DNA from: Sphingomonas sp.
GTDB taxonomy: Bacteria; Pseudomonadota; Alphaproteobacteria; Sphingomonadales; Sphingomonadaceae
DNA length: 64,000 nt
Reading direction: 5' to 3'
NCBI GenBank assembly: GCA_017849555.1
Contig: JAFIGU010000003.1
Location: 186,001 to 250,000, forward strand
The notes below the pieces were generated by a model. That model made no database searches. It was not told where the DNA came from and was given only the letters and a program-made list of their open reading frames with translations. Both the position numbers and the translations under genes were made by a program. Below are positions 33,259 to 41,884 of the stretch, in pieces. Positions within the stretch are counted from its first letter, which is position 1. Each line of letters begins with the position of its first letter.

Positions 33259-35300
33259 GCCGGCCGCGCCGGCCTGGCCGGGCCATTTTCGCGATCATAG
33301 ACATCGAGTTCGATGCGGGTCCGGCCCCGTTGGGGGGCAAGCGTGAAGGCCGGAGCAGGTGCGACAGGGTCTGTCGGCGGGTTTTCGGCGGGTTTCGGTT
33401 CAACCCCCTCCCCCTCGGCGGCCCCACTGCTGCCGCCCTCGAAGAGGTCAGGCGATGTTGGCGGAGGCGGTGGCGGCACCGGTCGTGCAGCCTTCTTGCG
33501 TCGCGGCGGTGATGGCGACTCGGTTGACTTGGCTTCGGCATGGATCGCGGCGATCAGGGCCTCGCCATCCCGGTCGCGCACCGGCGGCGTATCGCGTTCG
33601 ACAAAGGCGTCGGCGATGGTCGCGACGGTGTTGAAGCGGTCCTGGAAATGGACCACCGGCAGGTTGCGACCGAACCGCAGGAAACCCGACAGGTTGGGCA
33701 GATTGGTGACCTCGGTGTGCATGACCAGCGGGCGGGTCACCTGCATGCGCGACAGGTTCACGCCGTCGCGCATGTCGTTGACGCCGTAGGACATGCCTTC
33801 GTTCGCCTCGACCTGTTCGACCTGACCGAGATTCTCCGAAACATGCTTTGCCGTGGGGGTGTCGTTGGCGCGGAGAGCCACCCAGGTCGAGCAATAGCCG
33901 GTGATCGCAGCGGCATCCTGGATACCGTAGGTCGCCTCCAATTGCGGGTAGGACTGGAACCCCAGGATACCGCACCCGCCATATTTGCGGGCGCGCGCTA
34001 GGAAGTCGGACAGCGATGGCAATTTCTGCAGCGTGGGGAGTTCGTCGATGACGCAATAGAGGCGTCGGCGGCGATCGGGCGTCAGGCTCATGATCGCCGA
34101 AATGGCGATATCGAGCCAGACCGTGATCAGGGGCCGAAGCGACGGGAGCTGGTCGGCCTTGACGGTGATGAAGAGCCAGCCGTCCCCCTTTTCGTTCGCC
34201 ACCCAGTCCCGGATCGACAGCCCTTTGCGGGTGTCGTCGAGATAGGAAAAGCTGCGCATGACGGAGGCAAGTTCGGCCTGGATGCCGGCAGACGTGCGCT
34301 CCCCTTCGAGGCTGATGAAAGCCGCGGCATCGGTACCAGCGGCGAAGGCTGCAAGATCCTTCAGCTTGGACCGCAACAGGCGATCAAGCAGGATCGAGAC
34401 CAGCATTTGCTTCTGATGCGCGAGCTTGCGCATGACCGCGACGAGCGTGCCGCGGGCGGCCTTCGCCCAGAACGGATCACCCGCCTTGTCGGGGATCGTC
34501 GACTCAGCGATCTGGTCATAATGGTAATCGCGCGGGACGTCGCCCCAGGGCGACCAGCGGCTGGTGCGCTTGTCGAGTGGATTGAGAAGAATGTCCTTTC
34601 CCGGGCGGTAGAATTTCTCGACGAAGGTGCCGGCAGTATCATAGACGATCGCCCGCTTGCCCTCCTTGCGGATCCCCTCGAGCATCTTGACGATGAGGTT
34701 GGTCTTGCCGGTGCCGGGCGCGCCGCACAGGAGCACATGCTCGGGCTCATAGGCATCCGGAATGGGGACGCCGCCGATCGAGAAGCTCCCCTTGCGCTGG
34801 TGGCGGAGCAAGTGTTTGACCTGCCGGATCGTGCCGAACCGGGCACCGCGCAAATACTCGTTCGAGCCGAGTCCCCTGCCCGTGCGCGTGAATGTGAACC
34901 AGGCGAAGAACAGCGCCAGCAGCGCGAAGGCGCCGGCGATCAACGCCCCGTGGATGAGGTCGAGCTCGACCTTATGGAGAGTCTGCTTGGCGAGTTTGGA
35001 GGCGAGCAGCCAATCGGCTGACGTCCAATATTGGTGTCCCGCCGGCGTCTTGAACAACACCGGATCGTTGGTGCCGGCGGCCGCATCGACCTTGAAGCTC
35101 GCCTCGACCAGTTTGCGCAGGATGAAGCGCTCATAGTCCGTCGACATTTCGAGCGCATACCAGATGGTGCCCATCACCCAGAGGACGAACCCCGCGATGA
35201 CCGTCTGGAAAAACACCTGGGTTGTCATGCGGACATTGTGGACGATCGCCTGTCCGCCGCGGGTCCAGGAGCCGAGCGTGTCGTTGCGAAAGATGCTCAT
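33255..35300 (-). CDS. traD: Type IV coupling protein, TraD/TrwB type
   Basis: Inner-membrane ATPase of 681 residues that links the relaxosome to the channel. Two membrane segments lie at about residues 27-50 and 118-140 (TVIAGFVLWVMGTIWYAL; IAGAFALLALFFAWFTF). Walker A GAPGTGKTN is near residues 194-202, Walker B is LYCVIDELPTL, and GGCGILGFQSYPQLEATYG follows. The C-terminus is Pro-rich. It is coupled by ATGA overlaps to the relaxase downstream and the 54-residue ORF upstream. It belongs with the MOBF module and is distinct from the TraG-type protein at 47277. Confidence 0.92.
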   Translation of the reverse strand: MSIFRNDTLGSWTRGGQAIVHNVRMTTQVFFQTVIAGFVLWVMGTIWYALEMSTDYERFILRKLVEASFKVDAAAGTNDPVLFKTPAGHQYWTSADWLLASKLAKQTLHKVELDLIHGALIAGAFALLALFFAWFTFTRTGRGLGSNEYLRGARFGTIRQVKHLLRHQRKGSFSIGGVPIPDAYEPEHVLLCGAPGTGKTNLIVKMLEGIRKEGKRAIVYDTAGTFVEKFYRPGKDILLNPLDKRTSRWSPWGDVPRDYHYDQIAESTIPDKAGDPFWAKAARGTLVAVMRKLAHQKQMLVSILLDRLLRSKLKDLAAFAAGTDAAAFISLEGERTSAGIQAELASVMRSFSYLDDTRKGLSIRDWVANEKGDGWLFITVKADQLPSLRPLITVWLDIAISAIMSLTPDRRRRLYCVIDELPTLQKLPSLSDFLARARKYGGCGILGFQSYPQLEATYGIQDAAAITGYCSTWVALRANDTPTAKHVSENLGQVEQVEANEGMSYGVNDMRDGVNLSRMQVTRPLVMHTEVTNLPNLSGFLRFGRNLPVVHFQDRFNTVATIADAFVERDTPPVRDRDGEALIAAIHAEAKSTESPSPPRRKKAARPVPPPPPPTSPDLFEGGSSGAAEGEGVEPKPAENPPTDPVAPAPAFTLAPQRGRTRIELDVYDRENGPARPARPA

Positions 35301-35461
35301 CGTGCGTCTCCCGCGTCCACATGGACAGGAAGGACCGATCTGGGATGCCCGAGATACAGGAGCGGCAGGAAGCCGATCGTCCAGGGGATGGTCGGCAGCT
35401 GCGGCGATGCCTGAAGCTCGGCGGTGGGGGTGGGATCAGCCCGTCGTTCATCCCCGCTCAT
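35297..35461 (-). CDS. Small hydrophobic ORF coupled between RHH protein and TraD
   Basis: A 54-residue frame from ATG 35461. Both ends overlap neighbours as ATGA: its start with the stop of the ribbon-helix-helix gene, and its stop with the start of traD. That arrangement strongly suggests real translation. The N-terminus is polar (MSGDERRADPTPTAELQAS) and is followed by one hydrophobic stretch, TIPWTIGFLPLLYLGH, which could insert in the membrane beside TraD. No family was recognised. Confidence 0.6.
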   Translation of the reverse strand: MSGDERRADPTPTAELQASPQLPTIPWTIGFLPLLYLGHPRSVLPVHVDAGDAR

Positions 35462-35757
35462 CGGTCGGCTTCCGGGTCGAGCAGACCCCTGTCCCGCAAT
35501 ATGCCGCGCGCCTCCGCCATCCCCTTTTGCAGAACGTCCGGGGTCCGTTGGCCGATCGAGGTGCCGAGGATGGTGAGGATTTGAATGCAGGTCGCGAGGA
35601 TCTCGTCCTGCGACGAATAGATGTACCGGCCGCGGGGATCGGCGGCCTGTTCGAGAACGGACCGAATGAACACCGAGAGGGAGAGATCGGCGCCGGCCGC
35701 GCGCCGGTTGAGGCGGTCGTGCAGGGCGCTGTCGATCCGCACGCTTATTCTGATCAT
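35458..35757 (-). CDS. Ribbon-helix-helix protein, probable oriT accessory (TrwA-like position)
   Basis: A 99-residue protein. The N-terminus ISVRIDSALHDRLNRRAAGADLSLSVFIRSVLEQA fits a ribbon-helix-helix DNA-binding fold (beta strand, two helices). A helical C-terminal half follows (DEILATCIQILTILGTSIGQ), which could mediate tetramers. Its place just before traD and a MOBF relaxase matches TrwA of R388, which binds oriT and represses the operon. The upstream 35.84-36.03 kb region carries repeated TGTCGGAC sites that it may bind (inference). Confidence 0.75.
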   Translation of the reverse strand: MIRISVRIDSALHDRLNRRAAGADLSLSVFIRSVLEQAADPRGRYIYSSQDEILATCIQILTILGTSIGQRTPDVLQKGMAEARGILRDRGLLDPEADR

Positions 35758-35839
35758 GTCGTAGCTCCAGCACTGGGAGCTCGACGGGCAAGTCTTGAAG
35801 CAAGCGCATCATAGCGCGGATGCCGCTGTTTTTCAACGA

Positions 35840-36035
35840 TTTATGCTGTCCGACATGTCAGACAGGAATAGACGCGCAAATCCAACGATTTGCTCGACGC
35901 ACTGTCGTTCGCGGGTGACATGTCGGACGCCGCGCCGTGTCCAGCGTCGGACTTGTCGGACAGGCTTATAGCATTGATTTATCGTCGGAATAGCCGCGCA
36001 GCACCCGTGCGTACGGTGCATTACAAACGGCCAAG
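35840..36035. other. Candidate origin of transfer / operator region with TGTCGGAC repeats
   Basis: The 506-base gap between divergent genes (35758-36263) holds a near-perfect 20-base palindrome, CTGTCCGACATGTCAGACAG. Further copies of the half-site occur as GACATGTCGGAC and GTCGGACTTGTCGGAC within the next 120 bases. An inverted repeat, GCACC-8 bases-GGTGC, lies near 36001-36019. Such iterated sites beside RHH, traD and relaxase genes are typical of oriT and of autoregulated mobilisation promoters. The nick site was not identified. The remainder of the gap shows no supported gene. Confidence 0.4.
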
Positions 36036-36263
36036 GCCGTGAGTGCTCCCCTTCGCAGCGCTCCGCGCGCTGCGTTGTCTCGACCGGGCACGGGCGGACA
36101 ATCCCCGGCAGGGGATTTCTTCTTCTCGCCGGCGGCACGCCGGCAAGCTCATCTCGATCGCGGTGCCTTGGACCTTCATGAAGTCCATACCCCAAGTTCG
36201 GGATTGAATGCGGGCCAACCCGGATTACAATGCCGGGCGGCGGGCAGACCCATCACAAGGACG

Positions 36264-36554
36264 ATGGACATGCCCAAAATGACGGAACGTGAGCGACTAG
36301 CCGACCTCGAAGCGCGTCAGCGCAAGGTCGCTGAAGAAGTAGAAAGTGCCCGCCGCGCCCTGCGCGACCGATATGCTGGAATGGTCACGGACCTCCCGAT
36401 CGAAGCATTGAGCGAGCGGGATTTCAGGGACGTCCTCACTCACGCGATTCGGGTGGGAGGAAGCCCTGCCGTCTCGGCACTGAAGACGCTGCCAGCGGCA
36501 GCGCCCGAACCGAAAAGTCGCCCGAAGGGCGGCCCAGCGACGAGCATGGCGTAG
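36264..36554 (+). CDS. Small charged hypothetical protein of the mobilisation module
   Basis: About 96 residues from ATG 36264 (or ATG 36270, better spaced from AAGGAC). An N-terminal coiled-coil-like helix (TERERLADLEARQRKVAEEVESARRALRDRYAGM) is followed by a short conserved-looking block, LSERDFRDVLTHAIRVGG, and a basic Pro-rich tail. It is divergent from the traD/relaxase operon across the candidate oriT, the usual position of small relaxosome accessory genes (TraC/TraD-like small proteins). No family is assigned. Confidence 0.6.
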   Translation: MDMPKMTERERLADLEARQRKVAEEVESARRALRDRYAGMVTDLPIEALSERDFRDVLTHAIRVGGSPAVSALKTLPAAAPEPKSRPKGGPATSMA

Positions 36555-36570
36555 CCACGCGCAGGAGGCC

Positions 36571-36637
36571 GACAGCAAAGCTGTCGCACCGCCCCGCGAC
36601 GGACCCGATCTTTGATCGGGCTCCCGAGCGGGGCGGT
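36571..36637 (+). terminator. Cluster of hairpins after the small mobilisation gene
   Basis: GACAGC-AAA-GCTGTC (36571-36585) is followed by a nested hairpin: outer arms ACCGCCCCGC/GCGGGGCGGT (36588-36597, 36628-36637) and inner arms CCCGATC/GATCGGG. It lies 16 bases after the stop at 36554 and probably ends that transcript. Confidence 0.45.
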
Positions 36638-36944
36638 CCTCAACGCCAACAAAAAAGTGCCGGTGTCAATTCTTTCGCGCAAATCAAGAAGGACTTGAAA
36701 CCGTATATGGGACAGTAGGTTAGCTCCTTTCGGGGCCGCTTAGAAGAAGAGCGGCGTTGTCGGCTAGGAGCGACATAGGAGCGTTGGGAGAGAAAGCCGC
36801 ATCGCACTGTGTAGTGCTGGATTGCCGAGGAACGGCGGGCCTGTCGCATCATCATAGCCCAACAGGCTCGGCGGCATCCAGAATGAAGAACGCGCAGCCT
36901 GGGCTGCGCGTTCGATGGATGCCGTTGAATAGCATGCGGTGCAA
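36638..36944. other. Intergenic junction between the MOBF module and the Trb block
   Basis: No supported gene. The segment holds the hairpin cluster to its left and the trb terminator to its right (36888-36913). It separates convergent transcription of the small mobilisation gene and the trb operon. Codon and base composition change across it, so it is a candidate recombination junction. Confidence 0.4.
36888..36913 (-). terminator. Terminator of the trb operon
   Basis: A perfect 12-base stem GAACGCGCAGCC/GGCTGCGCGTTC with a two-base apex, 31 bases beyond the DUF2274 stop. On the minus strand it is followed by the pyrimidine-rich TTCATTCTGG. Confidence 0.6.
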
Positions 36945-37190
36945 TCATGGCGGCTTCGGTGGTGTGCTGCGGGTCGCCGTGCCCTTCCTGAATCCTCGAT
37001 CCCCCGCCATGAACGCTTCCAGCATATGCGGGATCAGCGTCGCCGCATCAACGGCCTCGCCATACGCCTGCGCGTGTAGCGCGGCGTAGCGGTCGAGGTC
37101 GACTTTCAAGCTGGTCGGGCAAACGAAAGTCAGCTTGGTGCTCTCGGTCTTCGGCAGCGGGCCGAGCCGCAGCTTCTTGGTCGTGCTCAT
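36945..37190 (-). CDS. DUF2274 protein, last gene of the Trb block
   Basis: An 81-residue protein: LRLGPLPKTESTKLTFVCPTSLKVDLDRYAALHAQAYGE then LIPHMLEAFMAGDRGFRKG. This is the DUF2274 pattern found at the end of trb operons in Tn4371-family ICEs. The ...KLTFVCPTSLKVDLDRYA portion resembles a ribbon-helix-helix fold, so DNA binding is possible. Its ATG overlaps the trbI stop by four bases. The function is unknown. Confidence 0.85.
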   Translation of the reverse strand: MSTTKKLRLGPLPKTESTKLTFVCPTSLKVDLDRYAALHAQAYGEAVDAATLIPHMLEAFMAGDRGFRKGTATRSTPPKPP

Positions 37191-38467
37191 CGTGAAGTCC
37201 CCCGGTTGAAGAACAGCGGCTGGTACGGCCGCAGCACCAGATCCCGGTTGACGATGATGCGAACCGGCAGGCCCGGCCGTTGCGTTAAGGTCGGCTGGAT
37301 GTTGAGGTTGCGCCGGGTCATCTCCTGGCCGACCTGATTGATGCTGTCCTGCGCGCTGTCGCGCCCAGCGATGATGACGCGATCACCATCCTGCCGGTTC
37401 TCCGGCGCGGCCAGCTCGGCACCGACGCCCAGCAGCGTGGTGAGTGCCGCACCGGCAAAGATGCGGCCCCAGTGGTAGTCCACATCGTCCTCCAGCCCGG
37501 CATAGCCGGCTGGGTCGGTGCCGGCCAGGTTGTCGAGCGTGAGCGAAGACGTGTCCGGCAGGATGATCCGGTTCCAGACGACTTGAACGCGGCTCTGCCC
37601 GTAGCTGACCTGGCTGTTGTATTTGCCCAGGATGCGCGAACCCTGCGGAATCAGCAGGAAGCGCCCGGTGGCTGTGTCATAGACCGGCTCCGTCACCGTG
37701 GCGATCACGTCGCCGGGCAAGTCCGACTTGATGCCCGTCACCAAGGCACCTGCGACCACTGTTCCGGCCATAACCTGATACGGCGAAATTGGCAGAGTCA
37801 GATTGCCGGAATTACGGGTTTCAGTGGGGCCAGCTTTCATGAAAGCCTCTTTCTGGTCTTGCCGGTTTTGCACCGCTGTCGGGTCAGCAGGTTGGGCCGC
37901 CGTGGAGGCCGGCCCGGCCGCCAGCGGGTCAAACGCCGCATTGGCGGCGAAGCCCGGCGCAGCGGCCACCTGTGTCTGCGCTACCGGCGCCGCATTCTGC
38001 CCACCCGAGCGGAAGAACACGGACGAGGCCGCGGCCGCCTCGGCTTCTTTTCGCAGGGCATCGTTCGGGTCGTGACCGGGGGCCGCGTAGGCAGCCGTCG
38101 CCGGTTGCTGCGACTTCACGATAGCCGGGCCAAGATCGCCCGGCAGCGGTGGCCCTAGTTCGGGAACGGCAGGCAGCAACGCCGGCGGCAGCTTGGAATA
38201 GTCCGTCGGCAGCGCATCCAGTCCTTCCGACTTTGACACGCGATCGACGTTGTAAAGCTCGGTCTGCTCGCCTGTGCTGCGTCGATGAGGTTGCAGCGAC
38301 CACATCAGCGCGCCGAGCACGGCGACCGCTAGGACGCCGGCAAGGATGGCCAGCGAGCGCCGGTTCAGGCGTGTGACTGGACGCGGCTGGGCGCGCAGCG
38401 CCACTGCCTCCGGCGCCACCTTGTCCGCCTGCGGCGCGGCAAGGTCGGGAGTGTCATCCTGGCTCAT
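37187..38467 (-). CDS. trbI: TrbI, VirB10-like channel protein
   Basis: A 426-residue type IV secretion component spanning the envelope. A cytoplasmic N-terminus precedes one membrane segment (RRSLAILAGVLAVAVLGALMW). A long Pro/Ala-rich periplasmic stretch follows, then the VirB10 beta-barrel domain with LLIPQGSRILGKYNSQVSYGQSRVQVVWNRIILPD and GYAGLEDDVDYHWGRIF. It forms the outer-membrane core with TrbG. It lies between trbG (two-base gap) and DUF2274. Confidence 0.93.
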   Translation of the reverse strand: MSQDDTPDLAAPQADKVAPEAVALRAQPRPVTRLNRRSLAILAGVLAVAVLGALMWSLQPHRRSTGEQTELYNVDRVSKSEGLDALPTDYSKLPPALLPAVPELGPPLPGDLGPAIVKSQQPATAAYAAPGHDPNDALRKEAEAAAASSVFFRSGGQNAAPVAQTQVAAAPGFAANAAFDPLAAGPASTAAQPADPTAVQNRQDQKEAFMKAGPTETRNSGNLTLPISPYQVMAGTVVAGALVTGIKSDLPGDVIATVTEPVYDTATGRFLLIPQGSRILGKYNSQVSYGQSRVQVVWNRIILPDTSSLTLDNLAGTDPAGYAGLEDDVDYHWGRIFAGAALTTLLGVGAELAAPENRQDGDRVIIAGRDSAQDSINQVGQEMTRRNLNIQPTLTQRPGLPVRIIVNRDLVLRPYQPLFFNRGTSR

Positions 38468-38469
38468 GG

Positions 38470-39462
38470 TCAGTTCCTCCGTGCAACACCATCGGTGCGC
38501 TCGATCCGCACCACGACGCCGCCATCGCCGCCCAGCCGCAGTTCGGCCGCGCCGAACAGGCGATCCACGACGTAGTACGGCGAGCGAAAACGGTAGTTCA
38601 CCAGTTGCCCGTCGCCCTGCGCGCCGATGACAAACAGCGGCGGCAGCTCGCCCTGGGCGATGCCCGGCGGGAACTGGATATAGACCTTCTCTCCCTCATC
38701 GAAGGCGCGCAGAGGCTTCCACGGCGGGTTGCTGCCCGATACCGCGTAGCGGAAGCGGATCTTGTCCAGCGACAGGCCCGTATCGACAGGCGTTGTTGCC
38801 TGCGCTGCCTGCGCCTGGCGCTGCAACGCGAGCATTCGGTCTTTCGGATAGTCCCAGGACACCGACGCCATCCATGCCCTCTCGGTCGAGGTCAGCTCCA
38901 GCAGGTAGGTGCGCCGACTGGTGGTGATGACGAGATTGGTTTTCAGACCGGAGCGGATAGGCTTGACCAGCACATTGACGCGCAGATCGGCCCCGCCGCC
39001 GCTGGACGTGTCGCCCACGATCCAGCGCACGGTATCGCCGGCGGCGACCGTTACCAGTTCCTCGCCCGGTTGAAGCGAAACCACCGTCACGCGCCCCGGC
39101 GACGCATAGACCTGATAAAGCGCGCCATCGGTGAACGGCCACACCTGAATCGCGTTGACGTAGCCCTCACGGGTAGGCGCGATACGCGCTTCTGCATTGG
39201 CACGGGAAACGCGCACCTTTTCGTCGGCCGGCTCCGGCGCAACGGGGGCCTCATCGAGTTCCGGCAGGGGCTTCAACTGCGCCGGCAGCGCCAGCGGTTC
39301 AGGGACGGCGACGACTTCGACGGGCTTGGGCGGTTCGGGCAACGGCTGGGCCAGCACCGTCTCGTCGAGCGAGATGGATGGCGGCGGCTTCCCCTGCGAG
39401 GCGCAGCCCGCGAGGGCCAGCAGCGTCAAAGGAACAACGTAAAGGCGGAAACGAAGTTTCAT
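38470..39462 (-). CDS. trbG: TrbG, VirB9-like lipoprotein-type channel component
   Basis: About 330 residues from ATG 39462, chosen because it overlaps the trbF stop (ATGA) and gives a proper lipoprotein signal, LYVVPLTLLALAGCAS. A longer frame to 39501 lies inside trbF. A Pro-rich linker is followed by the VirB9/CagX fold: VNAIQVWPFTDGALYQVYASPGRVTVVSLQPGEEL and RTYLLELTSTERAWMASVSWDYP. It partners with TrbI in the outer-membrane complex. Confidence 0.93.
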   Translation of the reverse strand: MKLRFRLYVVPLTLLALAGCASQGKPPPSISLDETVLAQPLPEPPKPVEVVAVPEPLALPAQLKPLPELDEAPVAPEPADEKVRVSRANAEARIAPTREGYVNAIQVWPFTDGALYQVYASPGRVTVVSLQPGEELVTVAAGDTVRWIVGDTSSGGGADLRVNVLVKPIRSGLKTNLVITTSRRTYLLELTSTERAWMASVSWDYPKDRMLALQRQAQAAQATTPVDTGLSLDKIRFRYAVSGSNPPWKPLRAFDEGEKVYIQFPPGIAQGELPPLFVIGAQGDGQLVNYRFRSPYYVVDRLFGAAELRLGGDGGVVVRIERTDGVARRN

Positions 39463-40163
39463 GGTTTGGCTCCTTCGGAAGAATCCAGTTCGCGGCTCCA
39501 TGACAGGCCGTTGACGTAGATACCCAATGGGTTCTTGAGCAGGCGCTGTTCAGTACGCGGGGTTTGCAGGACGGTCGAAAGCACGGCGTTCCAGCGTTCG
39601 GTGCCGGCGGGCGCACCGTTGACATAGCGCTGCTCTGTCCAGCGCACGTTGAAAGACGTGTCGCTCGCGCGAACCACGCTGGTGATTTGCACCGTTACCG
39701 ATTCCTTGCCGATGCGGGCGAATGGGTCATTGGTGCGGGCGTAGTCGTTGAGCACCGCCGCGCCCTTGTCGGTGGTGTAGTCGTAGGCATCGAGCCAGTT
39801 CTGCCGCACCACAATGGGGTCGGCGGACAGCGAGCGAACCAGCGGCACGCAGCGCGCCAGGTGGTGCGCGCTCTGCGAGTCGCCGGGCCGGTACGGCGTG
39901 GCGGCCTCTCCCACGGCGCGCACCTGCCCGGCTTGATCGACCTCGATGACATAGGGCGTCACGATGGACTGCGCCGAGCGCCACACCAGGCCGCCGGCCA
40001 TCAACAGCGCGAGCACTAGGCAGCCGAAGGCCATCAGGCGCCAATTCTTCGCCTGCACGCGGGCGGAGCCGATACGGTCGTCCCACACCTGGGCGGCGGC
40101 TTGATACGGGGTGGCAGGCTGCGGCGTATCGGCGTAGCGCACCTGCGGTCGTTTGAATCGCAT
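39459..40163 (-). CDS. trbF: TrbF, VirB8-like assembly factor
   Basis: A 234-residue bitopic inner-membrane protein. MRFKRPQVRYADTPQPATPYQAAAQVWDDRIGSARVQAKNW is the typical TrbF start. One membrane span follows (FGCLVLALLMAGGLVWRS), then a periplasmic VirB8-like domain with ADPIVVRQNWLDAYDYTT and NPLGIYVNGLSWSREL at the end. It is required for channel assembly. It lies 18 bases after trbL. Confidence 0.93.
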   Translation of the reverse strand: MRFKRPQVRYADTPQPATPYQAAAQVWDDRIGSARVQAKNWRLMAFGCLVLALLMAGGLVWRSAQSIVTPYVIEVDQAGQVRAVGEAATPYRPGDSQSAHHLARCVPLVRSLSADPIVVRQNWLDAYDYTTDKGAAVLNDYARTNDPFARIGKESVTVQITSVVRASDTSFNVRWTEQRYVNGAPAGTERWNAVLSTVLQTPRTEQRLLKNPLGIYVNGLSWSRELDSSEGAKP

Positions 40164-40181
40164 GGGTGTTCTCCTTGAAGG

Positions 40182-41549
40182 TTAGGTATCGGAATCCCGC
40201 AGGCTCGGGCCTTGCCCGGAGCCGCCGCCGTCGCCGCCGCGCAGCGTGTGGGCGGCAGTGGTCGCGGCATGGGTAGCCTGCTGGCGGCGGTGCATCCGCT
40301 TGGCCCAGGCCGGTTGCTGTTGCTTCTGCGAGCCTGCGGTGCCGTCTGCGGTCTGGCCGGGGCCAGCACCGTCGCTGCCGGCTTCTGTGCCGTTCCAGCC
40401 AGCGCGGAAGGAGTCGGCCACCTTCTGCCCAACAGCGGAAGCACCAGAGGTGACGCTGCGGCCTGCGGCTTGTGCGCCAGTCTTGGCGACATTGCCGAGG
40501 CCAGCCGCCGCGCCCTTGGCACCGCCGCCGGCCGCAGCGGAACCGGCCTGGAACGCCGATCGGGCACTGCCGGCCGCCGAAGTCGCGGCACGCGCACCGG
40601 CACCGGCCAGCTTTGCGGCCGCCGGGGCCATTCGTGCCCCGGCCATGACGGCGCCGCCCACGCCCGTTACGGCGGCGCCGATGGCAACGCCGGTGCCGAC
40701 AGCCCCGACCGCAGCACCAGCCATCGCGCCCGCACCAAGCTGTGGCGCACCGGACACCAGGCCGGTGGCGATACCGGGGCCGAAAATGCCCAGCGCCAGC
40801 AGCGCGAGCGAGGCCAGCATCACGACCAGCGCGTGGTCGATGGATGGTTCGTCGGGATGCACCTGGAACTCGGCGAACAGGCCTGAACCGATGCCGACGA
40901 TGACGGCCAGCACCAAGACCTTGATGCCTGACGACACCACGTTGCCTAGCACCTTTTCCGCGAGGAACGAGGTCTTGTTCCAGAGTGCAAACGGGATCAA
41001 GACGAAGCCGGCGAGCGTAGTCAGTTTGAACTCGATCAGCGTGATGAAAAGCTGTACGGCCAGCACGAAGAAGCAGAGGATCACCACCAGCCAGGCGATG
41101 AACAGAACCACGATAGGGTCGATGTTCACGAACACCTCGGGGAACCCAGCCATGTCCCCGATCTGTTCCAGAATCGGCGCGGCTGCGTCGATGCCGGTCT
41201 TCGCCAGCCGGCCCGGCTGAAGGAAGTTCTCCATCGTGATGGCCGAGCCGGTAGCGGTAATTCCCAAGCCGGCGAACGAGCGGAACACGATGCTCGCCAG
41301 CCAGTTGAAGTTGCCGATGATGTAGGCGAACGCGCCGACACAGAGCACCTTGCGCAGCAGCTTGGCGATCACGTCGTCGCCCTGGCCGGTGGCGTGGCTC
41401 ATGGCCCAATACAGGCCAGCGATCGTCATGTCGATGACGATGAGCGTGGCGGTGAGAAATGCCACTTCGCCCTGCAATAAGCCGAAGCCCGAGTCGATGT
41501 AGCGCGAGAACGTATCGAGGAAACGGTCGATGATGGTCACGTCGTTCAT
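40182..41549 (-). CDS. trbL: TrbL, VirB6-like polytopic membrane protein
   Basis: A 455-residue inner-membrane channel subunit. It begins MNDVTIIDRFLDTFSRYIDSGFGLLQGEV, has about six to seven hydrophobic segments in the first 260 residues, then a long Ala/Gly-rich tail (AAAKLAGAGARAATSAAGSARS) ending in a charged C-terminus. This is the usual TrbL layout. Its start overlaps the stop of the small lipoprotein gene (ATGA). Confidence 0.92.
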   Translation of the reverse strand: MNDVTIIDRFLDTFSRYIDSGFGLLQGEVAFLTATLIVIDMTIAGLYWAMSHATGQGDDVIAKLLRKVLCVGAFAYIIGNFNWLASIVFRSFAGLGITATGSAITMENFLQPGRLAKTGIDAAAPILEQIGDMAGFPEVFVNIDPIVVLFIAWLVVILCFFVLAVQLFITLIEFKLTTLAGFVLIPFALWNKTSFLAEKVLGNVVSSGIKVLVLAVIVGIGSGLFAEFQVHPDEPSIDHALVVMLASLALLALGIFGPGIATGLVSGAPQLGAGAMAGAAVGAVGTGVAIGAAVTGVGGAVMAGARMAPAAAKLAGAGARAATSAAGSARSAFQAGSAAAGGGAKGAAAGLGNVAKTGAQAAGRSVTSGASAVGQKVADSFRAGWNGTEAGSDGAGPGQTADGTAGSQKQQQPAWAKRMHRRQQATHAATTAAHTLRGGDGGGSGQGPSLRDSDT

Positions 41550-41872
41550 GGCGAATCCTCGGGCGGAGTGAGCGGAACGGCGCCCTCTGGCAATTCATCT
41601 GCGGGCGTATCGAAGCTCGGCGGAATCGGCGGGAGTTCAGCCAGCGAGTTGTATTCATCCGGCCCGGTATGGCCGGCGAAGAAGCGCCGCCGGAAGGCTT
41701 CAGCGGCGGCGCGGCAGGCATCCTCGCCCACGGCCTGCCGGTCGGCCGCGCATTGCCCGCGCAACGCCTTGAGCCGCACCGGATCTGCGGCCAGGGCGTC
41801 GGCCAGGTTCTCGGCCGGCTGCTGGCCGCACGCGGTCAGCAGCACGGCCATCAGGACGGAAGCGCATCGCAT
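41546..41872 (-). CDS. TrbK/EexN-like entry-exclusion lipoprotein
   Basis: A 108-residue lipoprotein: VLMAVLLTACGQQ is a lipobox. A conserved block with two cysteines follows (PVRLKALRGQCAADRQAVGEDACRAAAEAFRRRF), then an acidic Pro-rich tail. It sits between trbJ and trbL, where IncP plasmids carry trbK, the entry-exclusion protein that blocks uptake of the same element. A second copy of the same block is encoded at 52183-52446. Exclusion is inferred from position and pattern. Confidence 0.75.
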   Translation of the reverse strand: MRCASVLMAVLLTACGQQPAENLADALAADPVRLKALRGQCAADRQAVGEDACRAAAEAFRRRFFAGHTGPDEYNSLAELPPIPPSFDTPADELPEGAVPLTPPEDSP

Positions 41873-41884
41873 GGCCGCCTCCGG

